64,000 bases of DNA from Alkalihalobacterium elongatum (GTDB lineage Bacteria > Bacillota > Bacilli > Bacillales > Bacillaceae_F), in assembly GCF_019024285.1 (NCBI RefSeq), contig NZ_WMKZ01000006.1:93064-157063 (forward strand), written 5' to 3'. Below, piece by piece: positions 62,510-64,000 of this stretch. The notes beneath the pieces are model-generated. The model did not search any database. It worked only from the letters and a program-made list of their open reading frames with translations, and was not told where the DNA came from. Position numbers and translations under genes: made by a program. Position 1 is the first letter of the stretch; each line of letters begins with the position of its first letter.

Positions 62510-63772
62510 TCAACCACCAAGATTACAACTTAAGTAAACATTATCTCTAATGGCAGACATCCTTCTAGTCCTTGAGGCTATTTCTTCAGAATTCACCATT
62601 TTCCTTGCCACACCAGTTTCTAAGGCAGCTTGCGCAACACTCTTTGCTACTTCTGGTGCAACTCTCGGGTCAAAAGGATTAGGAATAATGTAATCTGGCT
62701 TTAGCTCATTTTCAGATACTAAACTTGCAATCGCATAAACAGCTGCAATTTTCATACTTTCATTTATATCAGTCGCAAAAACATCCAATGCCCCTCTAAA
62801 TATACCTGGGAAGGCTAAAACATTATTCACTTGATTCGGAAAATCCGACCTTCCTGTCCCAACAATTCTTGCACCCGCATCAACTGCATCACTAGGTAAA
62901 ATTTCTGGGTTAGGATTTGCCATTGCGAAAATAATTGGATCACTATTCATGGAGCGCACCATCGCTTTTGTTAGTGCACCTTCCACAGATACACCTATAA
63001 ACACATCAGTGCCTACAATCACATCTGCTAAAGTTCCTTCCAGTCTTTCATTGTTTGTATATTCAGAAACTTCTTCCTTTACTGGATTCATTCCATAAGG
63101 ACGACCTTTAAATATCGCACCTTTTGAGTCACATAAAATAATATGCTGTACACCCATTGAGTTCAATAGCTTTACGATAGCGATACCTGCTGAACCTGCT
63201 CCATTGATTACTACTTTTATATCAGAAAGCCCTTTTTTTGTTAATTTTAGTGAATTCAACAATCCAGCTGCTGTGACAATCGCTGTCCCATGTTGATCAT
63301 CATGAAATACTGGAATATTCATCTCTTTTTTCAGTCGTTCTTCAATAATAAAGCAATTCGGTGCTGCAATATCTTCTAGATTAATACCACCAAACGTAGG
63401 TTGAAGAAGCTTTACAGTGCGAATGATCTCTTCTACATCGTTCGTGTCAAGACAAATCGGAAAAGCATCCACTCCAGCAAAGGATTTAAATAATAACGCT
63501 TTTCCTTCCATAACAGGCATAGCTGCTTCAGGACCAATATTACCTAAACCTAATACCGCTGTACCGTCAGATACAACAGCAACAGTATTTCCTTTCATCG
63601 TGTAATCAAATACACGATCTTGGTCATTTGCAATTTCCTTACAGGGTTCAGCTACCCCTGGTGAATACGCTAAGCTTAAGTCACGCGTATTCTGCACTGA
63701 TACTTTTGAGATTACTTCAAGCTTTCCTTGATGCTCTTTATGCATCCGTAAGGCTTCTTCCTTTAAAGTCAT
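62510..63772 (-). CDS. Malic enzyme (NAD(P)-dependent malate dehydrogenase, decarboxylating)
   Basis: Oxidative decarboxylation of malate to pyruvate. 420 residues of the short bacterial malic-enzyme type; YSPGVAEPCKEI near residue 35, LGNIGPEAAMPVMEGK near 75, the DDQHGTAIV motif near 158 and the NAD(P) fold GAGSAGIAIVKLL near 190. Which of YtsJ, MaeA or MleA it corresponds to cannot be decided by reading; the length favours YtsJ/MleA-like enzymes. ATG at 63772. The terminator and the upstream 227 bp suggest a single-gene unit. Confidence 0.94.
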   Translation of the reverse strand: MTLKEEALRMHKEHQGKLEVISKVSVQNTRDLSLAYSPGVAEPCKEIANDQDRVFDYTMKGNTVAVVSDGTAVLGLGNIGPEAAMPVMEGKALLFKSFAGVDAFPICLDTNDVEEIIRTVKLLQPTFGGINLEDIAAPNCFIIEERLKKEMNIPVFHDDQHGTAIVTAAGLLNSLKLTKKGLSDIKVVINGAGSAGIAIVKLLNSMGVQHIILCDSKGAIFKGRPYGMNPVKEEVSEYTNNERLEGTLADVIVGTDVFIGVSVEGALTKAMVRSMNSDPIIFAMANPNPEILPSDAVDAGARIVGTGRSDFPNQVNNVLAFPGIFRGALDVFATDINESMKIAAVYAIASLVSENELKPDYIIPNPFDPRVAPEVAKSVAQAALETGVARKMVNSEEIASRTRRMSAIRDNVYLSCNLGG

Positions 63773-63924
63773 TTTGTTCTCTCACTCCTGTTTTTTTATT
63801 TTCTGATTTTTTAAAATATTTATGTTATTTTAATACATCACACTGTTAAAATCAACCAACATTTAATAAATATTGTGTATTATTTGAGAACTTTTCTATT
63901 TCCGAAAGATTTCTAGGAAGAAAA

Positions 63925-63994
63925 GAGGCTGGGACAAAACCCAGTAAATAAAAAATAGAGTGGCATTCACCCTAATGAGGGTGAGTGCCACTCT
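63925..63994. repeat. GAGGCTGGGACAAAACCCAG element with long hairpin
   Basis: Begins GAGGCTGGGACAAAACCCAG (CTGGG/CCCAG hairpin), then A-rich DNA, then a 17-bp inverted repeat with one mismatch (AGAGTGGCATTCACCCT at 63957-63973, complement at 63978-63994). Such GCTGGGACAAAA units recur in many Firmicutes genomes. No gene in the 228 bp upstream of malic enzyme. Confidence 0.6.
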
Positions 63995-64000
63995 TTATTT

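Overview
The window is about 64 kb of AT-rich chromosome from an aerobic, endospore-forming member of the Bacillaceae. Evidence for this is the gene content and order, which closely follow the ypjC-qcr-aro/trp-hep-spoIVA-gpsA-der-cmk-sleB segment of Bacillus subtilis. It also carries sporulation and germination genes (ypjB, spoIVA, spoVIF, sleB/ypeB), strong Shine-Dalgarno sites with many GTG and TTG starts, TRAP/trp-leader control and an S-box. The species cannot be named from the sequence. Nearly everything is on the minus strand; only the partial YitT-family gene at the left edge and the 43-codon ypzI are on the plus strand. I saw no prophage, insertion sequence, tRNA, rRNA or CRISPR array.

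Layout from left to right, with transcription running right to left: a YitT-family gene and a yugP-type protease; ypjB and ypjA; the menaquinol:cytochrome c reductase operon qcrABC behind a good SigA promoter; ypiF, ypiB, ypiA and an unrecognised 307-residue gene; and a candidate small RNA. Next comes the aromatic supra-operon in two blocks: aroC-aroB-aroH then trpEDCFBA, whose promoter lies in the end of aroH and whose leader has a TRAP site; and hisC-tyrA-aroA, split from trpA by 390 bp of repeats. Upstream of this lie cheR, ndk and a menaquinone/isoprenoid operon hepS-menG-mqnP-ubiX-mqnA-hepT. This operon contains three genes of the futalosine route, whose first enzyme MqnA uses chorismate made by the adjacent aro genes. 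Then follow mtrB (TRAP), folE and spoIVA, with no HU gene between folE and spoIVA.

The middle holds yphF, yphE, spoVIF, gpsA, plsY, der, yphA, ypzI, fni, an S1-domain protein (ypfD), plsC, cmk, motI (PilZ) and the sleB-ypeB germination pair. SleB carries an unusually long Pro/Glu/Gln linker. A four-gene methionine operon (metI-metC-yitJ-metH) sits behind a clear SAM-I riboswitch with a terminator and a matching antiterminator. The right part has a small zinc-ribbon protein, prsW, ansA, ypdA, gudB, ddl, mecB (ypbH), a MerR/B12-binding regulator with the residues of CarH/LitR photoreceptors, a ypbG-like phosphoesterase, a small membrane protein and a malic enzyme.

The most notable non-genic signals are a promoter/three-hairpin/terminator unit (candidate sRNA with a pyrimidine-rich, anti-Shine-Dalgarno-like loop), a large structured repeat sitting inside the trp leader with relatives after trpA, long inverted repeats of the GGTGCCAGGCACC type, and a perfect 22-bp palindrome before ansA. 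All statements come from reading the sequence by eye; no database search or folding program was run.
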